The notes beneath the pieces were generated by a model. It was given only the letters and a program-made list of their open reading frames with translations. It searched no databases and was not told the DNA's origin. DNA of 40,939 nt from Hymenobacter terrestris. GTDB lineage: Bacteria; Bacteroidota; Bacteroidia; Cytophagales; Hymenobacteraceae. A program made the translations under genes and the position numbers. The stretch covers positions 1 through 40,939 of the forward strand of contig NZ_JABKAV010000030.1 of assembly GCF_013377905.1 (NCBI RefSeq), read 5' to 3'. Of the stretch, positions 8,751-16,238 are shown in pieces; within the stretch, counting starts at the first letter, position 1; each line of letters starts with the position of its first letter.

Positions 8751-10400
8751 TTAAATTTTCCGGGCGACGTTGATAACGTTCACGTTGTTGAAGCGCGTGG
8801 TGGCCGAGCCGTGGCTTACGGCCGAGCTCTGGCTGGGCTGGCCCTTGCCGTCGTTGAAGAAGCCCGCGAGCCGGTAGTCCGATTGGTCGCAGGAGCCGGC
8901 GCAGGAGTTCCAAAACTCGAGCGTGTTGGTCTGGTAGGCCACATCTTCGAGCATCTCCGTGATTTTGCCTTTGTCGATGGCGTAGAATACCTGGCCGCCA
9001 AACTGCGAGTTATAGCGCTGCTGGTCGATGGAAAACGAGCCGTTGCCGGCAATGTAAATGCCCTTGTCCACCTTGCTTACCATCTCATCCACGCTCATCT
9101 TGCTGGTGTTCGGCTTGAGGCTCACGTTGGGCATGCGCTGGAACTGCACATCCTGCCACGACTGCGAGTAGCAGCAGCCATCCGACTCCTTCTGCCCCAC
9201 AATATGGGCCTGGTCGCGGATTTTCTGGTAGTCCACCAGCTTGCCGTCGTTGATGAGCATCCACTCCTTGGTCTTTACGCCTTCATCATCCCAACCTACG
9301 GCACCCAGCGAGCCGGGCTGCAACTTGTCGGCCATAATGTTTACCTGCTTCGAGCCGTAGGGCTGGCCCTTGGCTTTCCATTCCAGCGTAGCGAACGAAG
9401 TGCCGGCGTAGTTGGCCTCGTAGCCCAGCACGCGGTCGAGCTCCAGCGGGTGGCCTACGCTTTCGTGGATGGTCAGGCCCAGGTGGTGCGGGTCGAGCAC
9501 GAGGTCGTACTTGCCGGCCGTTACCGACTTGGCGGTGAGCTTCTCCTTGGCCTGCTTGGCGGCCAGGGCAGCATCGGCCAGCATGTCGTAGCTATTGCGG
9601 TAACCGATGAGGCCGGTGCCGGCCGGGCCGGCAATCTTGTCTTCGGCTTTAGGCTGCAGGTACTCGTAGCCCAGGCCCATGGGGGCGCTGAGGGCCGAGC
9701 GCGAGCGGAATTTGCCCGAGGCGCGGTCCACTACCGTGACGCCGAACGTGGGGAAGATGCGGTGGATATCTTGGTCGATGTAGGAGCCGTCGGTGGAGGC
9801 GAAATACTTCTGCTCGTTCACCTGAAACAGCACCGAATTCACAAACGAGGCACCGTTGCTCAGGGCCGCCGCGTTGGTCGCCAGCAGCAAATCCACCTTG
9901 TCTTTGATAGGTACTTCGAAGGCGTTGACCTTGATAGGGGCCTTCCACGAAACCTCGCCGAAACCCTTCTGCGGAGCCAGTTGCACCTGCTCTTTCTGCA
10001 CTTTGCTGTTGGCCTTGGCAATCTGCACGGCCAGCAGCGTGGCCTTGGCAATACCGGCCTCGGTTACCGTGTTGGTGGCCGAAAAGCCCCAGGTACCATT
10101 GGCAATGACGCGCACGCCCACCCCGAAACTCTCGGAGCTAACGATGTTCTGCACCTGCTTTTCGCGGGTGAACACGCCCTGGTTGAGGTAGCGCCCAATG
10201 CGCACGTCGGCATACGAAGCACCGGCCGATTTGGCTGTGTTCAGGGCCACATCGGCCAGGCGCTTTTTGGCGGCCACATCGAGGCCCGGCTCCAGCAGGC
10301 GCATGGGGTCTACAATGTCGCCGGCAAAACCCGGAATAGCGGGCAGCCACAGGGCGCTGGCCGCCAGGCCCGTGAGGCCCACAAAATCACGTCGTTTCAT
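8751..10400 (-). CDS. tldD: TldD-family metallopeptidase, copy 1, Tat-like N-terminus
   Basis: The 549-aa product carries the TldD metal motif HESVGH (H312, E313, H317) within LGLTIHESVGHPLELDR, then GSLGAVGWDDEG and a C-terminal DGKGQPSQ...VSHGSATTRFNNVNV. TldD with TldE forms a heterodimeric peptidase that in E. coli processes microcin B17 and the CcdA antitoxin. Two points are unusual. The N-terminus, MKRRDFVGLTGLAASALWLPA, looks like a twin-arginine signal, although the E. coli enzyme is cytoplasmic. The position aligning with E. coli Cys454, the third zinc ligand (CGK context), is Asp517 here (DGKGQ). Length is about 70 residues above E. coli TldD. It is followed by tldE copy 1. The second copy at 13229-14878 has identical length and the same features. 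Confidence 0.94.
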   Translation of the reverse strand: MKRRDFVGLTGLAASALWLPAIPGFAGDIVDPMRLLEPGLDVAAKKRLADVALNTAKSAGASYADVRIGRYLNQGVFTREKQVQNIVSSESFGVGVRVIANGTWGFSATNTVTEAGIAKATLLAVQIAKANSKVQKEQVQLAPQKGFGEVSWKAPIKVNAFEVPIKDKVDLLLATNAAALSNGASFVNSVLFQVNEQKYFASTDGSYIDQDIHRIFPTFGVTVVDRASGKFRSRSALSAPMGLGYEYLQPKAEDKIAGPAGTGLIGYRNSYDMLADAALAAKQAKEKLTAKSVTAGKYDLVLDPHHLGLTIHESVGHPLELDRVLGYEANYAGTSFATLEWKAKGQPYGSKQVNIMADKLQPGSLGAVGWDDEGVKTKEWMLINDGKLVDYQKIRDQAHIVGQKESDGCCYSQSWQDVQFQRMPNVSLKPNTSKMSVDEMVSKVDKGIYIAGNGSFSIDQQRYNSQFGGQVFYAIDKGKITEMLEDVAYQTNTLEFWNSCAGSCDQSDYRLAGFFNDGKGQPSQSSAVSHGSATTRFNNVNVINVARKI

Positions 10401-10472
10401 AAATCACAGATGGTGCAGATGCTGCAGATGAAAAGGATTTGTTCTGGTGATGGCGGCGCGGACGGGCCAGGG

Positions 10473-11666
10473 TCAGGGGGTAAGCAGGGTCCCGAAGGCA
10501 CCTTTTTGTTCAAAAGCTTTAATGGTGGCGTCTTCCAGCGGAGTGCGCTTGACTACCGAGTTGTTCTGCCAGAAAGCCGCGTCGTAAGGCAGGGCTTTGA
10601 TGGCTTGCAGGTCTGTTCCATCGCCCTTTTTGCCCCGCTGGTAAGATACGTTGGCCGTTGGTTTCAACTGGCCATCATAGAAGATGGTGAAGGCGGAAAC
10701 CTGCACAGCTACATCCGGTTTTAGCTTCCGCTCCAAGGTTTGCTGATGGTCTATTTTGTAGTAATCTAGTATGGTAGAACCGTCGTCCAATGGCTTAAAT
10801 ACCCATTCGAGCGAGGTTCTACTGTCTTTGAATTTGAAAAGTGGGTTTTTAGTCCGCGAACCGAATGCTGGTGTTACAAAGCGGCAGCGTAACAACTGGT
10901 AAGTCTCGGTGTCAATCAGAAAGCTGCCAAACACCTTTTCCGGGTGGGTTTTAGAAGCAAAGCCAATATCAGCTAGCTCCCGTTTTCCGTCGGTGCTTAG
11001 CCCGATTAATCGAAGCGTCATATCAGCTGTAGGATTTAAGCTCAATATGGCGTCAGTTGCAGTAGAGTCAGTGCCTTGACTGATGAAGTTAATTGCGCGG
11101 GTGTAAAGTGAGAAGTCTTTGAACTTTAGGAGTGCCTTTTTCTCCGCGTACCGCCCCTGGTTAGGGGCGGTTTCCTCGATGCCCACCCCGTTAGCCTTGG
11201 TGTGCCAAACCATTTCCAGCACTTCGGCGGGCTCGTTGTCGAGGCGAGTGATTTGGCGGTAGAAGGCCTGTCCATAGCGCGGGCGGTTAACCCGTTGCAG
11301 GTGGCGATAAGCCTTTTTGAGCAGCTCGACGGTGTAGGCTCCCGGCACCACGTCGGGCAGTTCCACGGCCGCGGGCTGCAGGCGTACCACTAGTTGCTTC
11401 TGGCCGACGGCTACGGCCAGCGTATCAGCCCGGTGGCCCAGCTCCGAAACTATAAGCCGCACCGGCAGCTTCAGCGCCATTTCAAATTCACCTTCCGCGT
11501 TGCCGGTCGTGCCCTGGCTGGCGCCCGGTACGCTGATGCTGGCGTAGGGCACTGGCTGGCCGGTAACCGCGTCGAGCACCCGTCCGCTCAGTCGTTGGGC
11601 CGAGGCCCCAAAGCCGCCCAGCAGCAGTGCCAAAAAGAAGGGTAAACAACGGTAGCTTTTCAGCAT
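10473..11666 (-). CDS. carboxypeptidase-regulatory-like domain protein
   Basis: The 397-aa product has a signal peptide (MLKSYRCLPFFLALLLGG, cleavage near GASAQ) and then a CarboxypepD_reg-like Ig domain at about residues 25-100: RLSGRVLDAVTGQPVPYASISV, TTGNAEGEFEMAL. The remaining ~290 residues resemble the DUF5686-like or uncharacterised beta-rich regions seen after such domains in Bacteroidota (YRQITRLDNEPAEVLEMVWHT, GSFLIDTETYQLLRCRF). It is expected in the periplasm or on the outer membrane. It sits between the two tldD/tldE pairs in the same direction, 72 bases before tldD copy 1 and 143 bases after tldE copy 2. Its base composition is somewhat less GC-rich than the flanking tldDE genes in the middle third. 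Confidence 0.85.
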   Translation of the reverse strand: MLKSYRCLPFFLALLLGGFGASAQRLSGRVLDAVTGQPVPYASISVPGASQGTTGNAEGEFEMALKLPVRLIVSELGHRADTLAVAVGQKQLVVRLQPAAVELPDVVPGAYTVELLKKAYRHLQRVNRPRYGQAFYRQITRLDNEPAEVLEMVWHTKANGVGIEETAPNQGRYAEKKALLKFKDFSLYTRAINFISQGTDSTATDAILSLNPTADMTLRLIGLSTDGKRELADIGFASKTHPEKVFGSFLIDTETYQLLRCRFVTPAFGSRTKNPLFKFKDSRTSLEWVFKPLDDGSTILDYYKIDHQQTLERKLKPDVAVQVSAFTIFYDGQLKPTANVSYQRGKKGDGTDLQAIKALPYDAAFWQNNSVVKRTPLEDATIKAFEQKGAFGTLLTP

Positions 11667-11701
11667 ATAGATTGATGCACGGACGCCGTAAGATACAGAA
11701 C

Positions 11702-11749
11702 CGTTAGCGGTTGCGAAACACAGCAGTTTGCGTCCTGTAACCGCTAACG
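11702..11749. promoter_or_regulatory. 11-bp perfect dyad upstream of 11666 gene
   Basis: CGTTAGCGGTT (11702-11712) and AACCGCTAACG (11739-11749) are perfect inverted repeats with partly complementary GCGAAAC/GTTTGCG inside. It lies between the tldE copy 2 stop and the minus-strand gene starting at 11666. A TATCTTAC box lies between the dyad and the start codon, so the dyad could be an operator or a terminator without a U-run. Confidence 0.5.
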
Positions 11750-11809
11750 TAAAGCAGGCTCAACGTCTGCATCTGCGTAACGCGCGGTTTCATCTGCACC
11801 AGCTGTGAT

Positions 11810-13129
11810 TTAGACGGCATCGGAAAGGCTGGTGAAGGTGAAGTCGCGGATTTTGAGCGGGGGCACGAGGTTGCCGCCTACGCGCACGGGCTTACCGAAG
11901 GCTTCGAGGTTGTTGAGCATGATAATCGGGCTCTCGTTGAAGCGGAAGTTCTTCACCGGAAACTTGATCTGGCCGTTTTCGATGTAGAACGTGCCGTCGC
12001 GCGTCAGGCCGGTGTAGAGCAGCGTCTGCGGATCCACGGCGCGGATGTACCACAGACGCGTCACCAGAATGCCTTTGGCCGTGCCTTTGATAAGGTCCTG
12101 CACGCTCTGGGTGCCGCCTTCCATAATCCAGCCACCGGGGCGGGCAATATCAGGAATGCTGGCTTTCTGGGCCCAATAGCGCGAGGAGTACAGGTTCTTT
12201 ACCACGCCTTTTTCAATCCAGGCAGTCCGCTGCTGCGGCCGGCCATCGCCCGAGAAAACCAGGTCGGGTAGTTCGGCATTAGCCGGGTCGGAGTAGATGG
12301 TCACGCGCTCATCAAAGAGCTTTTCGCCTTTGCGGTTGCCCCCGCCTTTTTTGCCCAGAAACGAGCGGCCTTCGTCGGCGTTGCGGGCGTCGAAGGAGCC
12401 CATCATGTTGTTGAGCAGATCCACGGCCGCGGCGGGCTCCAGAATCACGGTGTACTTGCCGGGCTCCAGGGCCTTGGCGTTGCGCGAGCCGGATGCTTTG
12501 TCGGCGGCAATGCGGGTCAGGGTTTTGGCGTCGAACTTGGCCGCGTCGTTGTAGTCGGCCATGGCGTAGCCCGAGCCGGTGCCGTCGGGCGTGCGCACGG
12601 TTACGCTGAATTCCAGGCCCGACTGCTGCTGGTAGGCCTCCAGACCCTTGCTGTTGCGCTTGGCCACAAAACCGGACGAATCGTTGAGGAAAGCCGCCGA
12701 GCTGAGCTTGCGCTCGGCGCTGATGGCCATGCTGTTACCCACCTGCTCGGCGCGGTAATCGGGCGTAATGGCGGCCGTGGCCTTGGCGAAGCTGTTGGTG
12801 ATGGGCAGGTACTTCTGGGCCCCCAGCAGGGGCATGTACTCGGGGCTTTCGGGGGCGAGGCGCGCAATTTCTTCGGCCCGCGTTACGCAGGTGCGCAGCG
12901 TGGCGTCGTCGAACTGGTTGCAGGTGGCCACGCCCGAACGCTTGCCAAAGCGGGCTTCCACTGCCAGGCTTACGTTGTCGATGCCGCCGCTGGTGCTGAT
13001 GGCGTTGCGTGCCGAGCGCACGTTGCCGCCCGACTGCCCGCTAAGCGTGGCTTCGCACTCGTCGGCTTTGCTGAACCCGAGCACTTTGGTAAGAATCGCC
13101 TGCGCTTCGGTCTGAGAAATAATGGCCAT
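11810..13129 (-). CDS. pmbA: TldE/PmbA-family protein, copy 2
   Basis: This 439-aa protein is a paralogue of the one at 7232-8557 with the same start (MAIISQTEAQAILTKVLGF), the same core blocks (AEARFGKRSGVATCNQFDD, EGRSFLGKKGGG, WIMEGGTQSVQDLIKG) and an almost identical C-terminal ~100 residues ending FTFTSLSDAV. The middle third differs more (KYLPITNSFAKATAAITPDY against a different stretch in copy 1), which would suit divergence of the substrate channel. It has no HExxxH and no signal peptide. It follows tldD copy 2 after a 99-base gap filled by a large hairpin. The pair plausibly forms its own heterodimer; exchange of subunits between pairs is also possible. Confidence 0.93.
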   Translation of the reverse strand: MAIISQTEAQAILTKVLGFSKADECEATLSGQSGGNVRSARNAISTSGGIDNVSLAVEARFGKRSGVATCNQFDDATLRTCVTRAEEIARLAPESPEYMPLLGAQKYLPITNSFAKATAAITPDYRAEQVGNSMAISAERKLSSAAFLNDSSGFVAKRNSKGLEAYQQQSGLEFSVTVRTPDGTGSGYAMADYNDAAKFDAKTLTRIAADKASGSRNAKALEPGKYTVILEPAAAVDLLNNMMGSFDARNADEGRSFLGKKGGGNRKGEKLFDERVTIYSDPANAELPDLVFSGDGRPQQRTAWIEKGVVKNLYSSRYWAQKASIPDIARPGGWIMEGGTQSVQDLIKGTAKGILVTRLWYIRAVDPQTLLYTGLTRDGTFYIENGQIKFPVKNFRFNESPIIMLNNLEAFGKPVRVGGNLVPPLKIRDFTFTSLSDAV

Positions 13130-13140
13130 GTTTTTTGTTT

Positions 13141-13230
13141 AAGCTGTTAGCTAATGGCTATTAGCTGTTAGCTTTTGACCTAGCCTCCTGAACAGAAAGC
13201 TAACAGCCAGCAGCTAACAGCTAACAGCTT
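13141..13230. repeat. 35-bp inverted repeat between tldD and tldE copy 2
   Basis: Arms 13141-13175 and 13196-13230 are equal-length imperfect reverse complements built from repeated GCTGTTA units (AGCTGTTAGC), with a 20-base loop. The right arm runs into the tldD stop codon at 13229-13231. Its outer edges TTAAGCTGTT (13139-13148) and AACAGCTTAA (13223-13232) recur exactly at the edges of the copy 1 gap, so the hairpin edges are ancestral to the duplication. Confidence 0.88.
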
Positions 13231-14878
13231 AAATTTTACGGGCGGTGTTAATCACGTTCACGTTGTTGAAGCGCGTGGTAGCCGAGCCGTGGCTTACGGC
13301 CGACACCTGGCTGGGCTGGCCCTTGCCGTCGAAGAAGGAGCCGAACATGCGGTAGTCCGACTCGTCGCAGATAGCAGCGCAGGAGTTCCAGAACTCGAGC
13401 GTATTGGTCTGGTAGGCCACGTCTTCGAGCATACCCGATATCTTGCCTTTGTCGATGGCGTAGAATACCTGGCCGCCGAACTGCGAGTTGTAGCGCTGCT
13501 GGTCGATGGAGAATGAGCCGCGGCCGGCAATGTAAATGCCCTTGTCCACCTTACTGATCATCTCGTCCACGCTCAGCTTGCTGGTGCCGGGCTTCAGGCT
13601 GATGTTGGGCATGCGCTGGAACTGCACCGTGCTCCACGAGTCGGCGTAGCAGCAACCGTCCGACTGCTTCTGGTTTACTATGTGGGCCTGGTCGCGGATT
13701 TTCTGGTAGTCCACCAGCTTGCCTTGGTCGATGATGTTCCACTCTTTGGTCGGCACGCCTTCGTCGTCGTAGCCTACCGCGCCCAGCGAGCCGGGTTGCA
13801 GCTTATCAGCCACAATGTTCACGAGCTTCGAGCCGTAGGGCTGGCCCTTGGCGCGCCACTCCAGGGTGGCAAACGAGGTGCCGGCGTAGTTGGCCTCGTA
13901 GCCCAGCACGCGGTCCAGTTCCGTCGGGTGGCCTACACTTTCGTGGATGGTCAGGCCCAGGTGGTTGGGGTCGAGCACGAGGTCGTACTTGCCGGCCGTT
14001 ACCGATTTGGCGGTAAGCTTCTCCTTGGCCTGTTTGGCCGCCAGCGCGGCATCGGCCAGCATGTCGAAGCTGTTGCGGTAACCGATGAGGCCGGTGCCAG
14101 CTGGGCCAGCTACTTTGTCGGCCGCCTTGGGCTGCAGGTACTCGTAGCCCAGGCCCATGGGCGAGCTAAGCGCATCGCGCGAGCGAAACTTGCCCGAGGC
14201 GCGGTCGATGGCCGTCACCGAGAAGTTGGGCCAGATGCGGTGGATATCCTGATCGATGTAGGAACCGTCGGTGGAGGCGAAATACTTCTGCTCATTCACC
14301 TGAAACAGTACCGAATTTACAAACGACGCGCCGTTGTCGAGAGCGGCGGCGTTGGCGGCCAGCAACAGGTCCACCTTGTCCTTCACCGGCACCTCGAAGG
14401 CGTTTACCAGAATCGGTGTTTTCCAGCTTACCACGCCCTGGCCCTTCTGGGGGGCCAGCTGCACGGGCTCTTTCTGCACCTTGCTGTTAGCCTTGGCAAT
14501 CTGCACGGCCAGCTTGGCGGCTTGGGCAATGCCGGCCTCGGTTACCGTGTTGGTGGCTGCAAAGCCCCAGGTACCGTTGGCCAGCACCCGTACGCCGGCT
14601 CCGAAACTCTCGCCGCTGGCAATGTTTTGCACTTGCTTTTCGCGGGTGAATACACTCTGGTTGAGGTAGCGCCCGATGCGCACGTCGGCGTAAGTAGCAC
14701 CGGCCGATTTGGCCGTGTTCAGGGCCACATCGGCCAGGCGTTTTTTCACGGCCACATCGAGGCCCGGCTCCAGCAGGCGGGCGGGGTCTACGAGCGAGCC
14801 ACCGAAGCCCGGCACGGCCGGCAGCCACAGGGCTCCGGCAGCCAGGCCAGTCAGGCCCACAAAGTCACGTCGTTTCAA
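13229..14878 (-). CDS. tldD: TldD-family metallopeptidase, copy 2, Tat-like N-terminus
   Basis: I start this gene at TTG 14878, which gives LKRRDFVGLTGLAAGALWLPA, aligns residue for residue with copy 1 and yields exactly 549 aa; an upstream TTG at 14998 would add 40 residues with no counterpart. HESVGH falls at residues 312-317 as in copy 1. The C-terminal DGKGQPSQ again has Asp517 where E. coli TldD has its zinc-binding Cys. The KRRDF motif plus a following hydrophobic stretch is Tat-like. The product should pair with the TldE encoded downstream (11810-13129). It is the first gene of the minus-strand block, with a terminator behind mcrC upstream and a candidate promoter at 14919-14950. Protein similarity to copy 1 is very high throughout, indicating a segmental duplication of the pair. 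Confidence 0.92.
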   Translation of the reverse strand: MKRRDFVGLTGLAAGALWLPAVPGFGGSLVDPARLLEPGLDVAVKKRLADVALNTAKSAGATYADVRIGRYLNQSVFTREKQVQNIASGESFGAGVRVLANGTWGFAATNTVTEAGIAQAAKLAVQIAKANSKVQKEPVQLAPQKGQGVVSWKTPILVNAFEVPVKDKVDLLLAANAAALDNGASFVNSVLFQVNEQKYFASTDGSYIDQDIHRIWPNFSVTAIDRASGKFRSRDALSSPMGLGYEYLQPKAADKVAGPAGTGLIGYRNSFDMLADAALAAKQAKEKLTAKSVTAGKYDLVLDPNHLGLTIHESVGHPTELDRVLGYEANYAGTSFATLEWRAKGQPYGSKLVNIVADKLQPGSLGAVGYDDEGVPTKEWNIIDQGKLVDYQKIRDQAHIVNQKQSDGCCYADSWSTVQFQRMPNISLKPGTSKLSVDEMISKVDKGIYIAGRGSFSIDQQRYNSQFGGQVFYAIDKGKISGMLEDVAYQTNTLEFWNSCAAICDESDYRMFGSFFDGKGQPSQVSAVSHGSATTRFNNVNVINTARKI

Positions 14879-14918
14879 ATCAGTACGGGTTTGGGTGAGT
14901 GGAGGAAGGAATTCGGCA

Positions 14919-14950
14919 AGAAGGTACAGCCTTCCTTGCGTTTGTTGCAA
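14919..14950 (-). promoter_or_regulatory. candidate Bacteroidota-type promoter for tldD copy 2
   Basis: On the minus strand TTG (14950-14948), a 21-base spacer and TACCTTCT (14926-14919) match the phylum's -33 TTG / -7 TAnnTTTG pattern, about 40 bases before the TTG start codon of tldD copy 2. Confidence 0.4.
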
Positions 14951-15001
14951 CCCACAGACAAAAAACCCGTAGCGGGGCTGCATTTTGGTTGAAGTCAAAT
15001 A

Positions 15002-15050
15002 AAAAAAGAACTGTCATGCCGAGCGAAGCGAGGAATGACAGTTCTTTTTT
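15002..15050 (-). terminator. bidirectional terminator built from a REP-type half element
   Basis: AAAAAAGAACTGTCATGCC (15002-15020) pairs with GGAATGACAGTTCTTTTTT (15032-15050) with one mismatch, giving a hairpin flanked by A and T runs on both sides. It lies 13 bases past the mcrC stop and 124 bases before tldD copy 2. The TGTCATGCCGAGCGAAGCGAGG core is the same sequence type as the long inverted repeats. Confidence 0.88.
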
Positions 15051-15062
15051 CTCTATATCTAT

Positions 15063-16094
15063 CTACGCCACCAGGGCCAGCAAATCAGCTGCAATGCCTT
15101 CCCAGGATTGGTTTAAGTCGATGGTAACCACGCGCACGGGGTGGCCGCCGAGGGTATAGCGCAGGTCCACGGCCTGGGCCGCTGCCGGGTAGAGCAGGAT
15201 GCCTTCGAGGGCCTGGCCGGGTTGCAGGGACTGGTTTTGCAGGTAGGCGTAGAGCTGGTAGAGGTGGGGCGAAATAAGCCGGGCCTGGTCGTGGTGGCGC
15301 CTGAGGGCGGCGGCGTAGTACTTGGTGTCGAGGATGATTTTGCGGGCTGGGCTTTCGAGCGAGGTATCCGTAATCATGGCCGGCAGCAGCGCCAGCGCCT
15401 CGGGCGTTTCGGCCGCCGCCTGCCAAGCAATTATTTCCGACGACACCCGAAACTGCCGCTGCTCAAGCCGGTAAAAGTTGCGCACAAACTGCTCGAACAG
15501 CCGGGCCATCAGCGGCTCGTCGCGCCGGAAGTCGCGGAACTGGGCCCGGCCGGCGGCATTGGGCGTGGGCAGAGCGCTCAGGTGCAGCAGCTCGCACACT
15601 TTCAGCAGAAACCCACCCAGCCCGGCCGGCCGCAGCCGTCGGGTCGCCCGCAGGCTGGCCGCGCCCAACGGCCGCGCTACCACCGCCGCCGGAAACCGCC
15701 GCAGCACCTGCCGGATCTGCTGGCGCTGCTCGCTTTGCAGCGCCCGGCTGCGGCTCAGCTGTTGCAAGGTGCCCAGTAGCAGCCCGGACAGCGGCGCATC
15801 CGGGCTCAACTCATCAAAAGCGCACACGGCCCGGCCCCGGCGCGGCAAATCCTGGCTGAGCGTGGGCGTGAGCAGCACCCGGCCGCGCAGCTCCGGCAGT
15901 TCGGCTACGCGCTCGGTATAGGCCACCGCCAGGCCCTGGCGCAACAGCCGGCGGGTGCCGCTCAGCAGCACCTGGGCCAGCAGCGGCAACGGCCGCTTAA
16001 ACTCCTGCCCGCTCACCGCCCGTACCTCCGCTTCCTCGGGTAACCGGTTCCAGGCGTAGCACAGCAGGTAGTACAGGTTCTGGATGGGAATCAT
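15063..16094 (-). CDS. mcrC: McrC-family restriction endonuclease subunit
   Basis: The 343-aa product matches McrC in layout: an N-terminal MIPIQNLYYLLCYAWNRL segment typical of the family, ELRGRVLLTPTL near residues 67-79, FEQFVRNFYRLEQ near 200-212 and a PD-(D/E)xK nuclease core near 240-285 (ITDTSLE with D243; ILDTKYY with D256 and K258; a later LYQLYAY). McrC cuts DNA when activated by the McrB GTPase bound at modified sites. mcrB is directly upstream in the same direction, and an inverted repeat fills the 144-base gap between them. The catalytic residues are present, so the subunit looks intact. A terminator follows the gene. Confidence 0.9.
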   Translation of the reverse strand: MIPIQNLYYLLCYAWNRLPEEAEVRAVSGQEFKRPLPLLAQVLLSGTRRLLRQGLAVAYTERVAELPELRGRVLLTPTLSQDLPRRGRAVCAFDELSPDAPLSGLLLGTLQQLSRSRALQSEQRQQIRQVLRRFPAAVVARPLGAASLRATRRLRPAGLGGFLLKVCELLHLSALPTPNAAGRAQFRDFRRDEPLMARLFEQFVRNFYRLEQRQFRVSSEIIAWQAAAETPEALALLPAMITDTSLESPARKIILDTKYYAAALRRHHDQARLISPHLYQLYAYLQNQSLQPGQALEGILLYPAAAQAVDLRYTLGGHPVRVVTIDLNQSWEGIAADLLALVA

Positions 16095-16121
16095 GGGAAA
16101 ATCGTCCGTTTTTAGATGTCA

Positions 16122-16232
16122 GTACAGGACTGTCATTCAGAGCGTAGCGAAGAACCTCGCGGGCAGCCGTTGAATTGAAGACAACATCAGCCCGCGAGGT
16201 TCTTCGCTACGCTCTGAATGACGGTCCTGTAC
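16122..16232. repeat. REP-like inverted repeat between mcrB and mcrC
   Basis: Arms 16122-16164 and 16190-16232 are reverse complements over 43 bases with one mismatch and a 25-base loop. It carries a TGTCATTCAGAGCG end and an inner GAAGAACCTCGCGG, the second subtype of the family seen elsewhere in this window. It ends six bases before the mcrB stop. Confidence 0.95.
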
Positions 16233-16238
16233 CAACCG

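Noticed and set aside
8811..10724. 637-codon plus-strand frame antisense to tldD copy 1
   Set aside because: It mirrors the real gene in GC-rich codons, recurs in shortened form opposite tldD copy 2 (13682-14992), lacks any domain, and runs past the tldD start into the next gene. The opposite strand has clear motifs.
13682..14992. 436-codon plus-strand frame opposite tldD copy 2
   Set aside because: Shadow of the conserved tldD sequence; its similarity to the 8811 frame only reflects the paralogy of the real genes.
14879..14998. Longer N-terminus for tldD copy 2
   Set aside because: The extension has no match in copy 1, while the TTG at 14878 gives the identical 549-aa length and Tat-like start.
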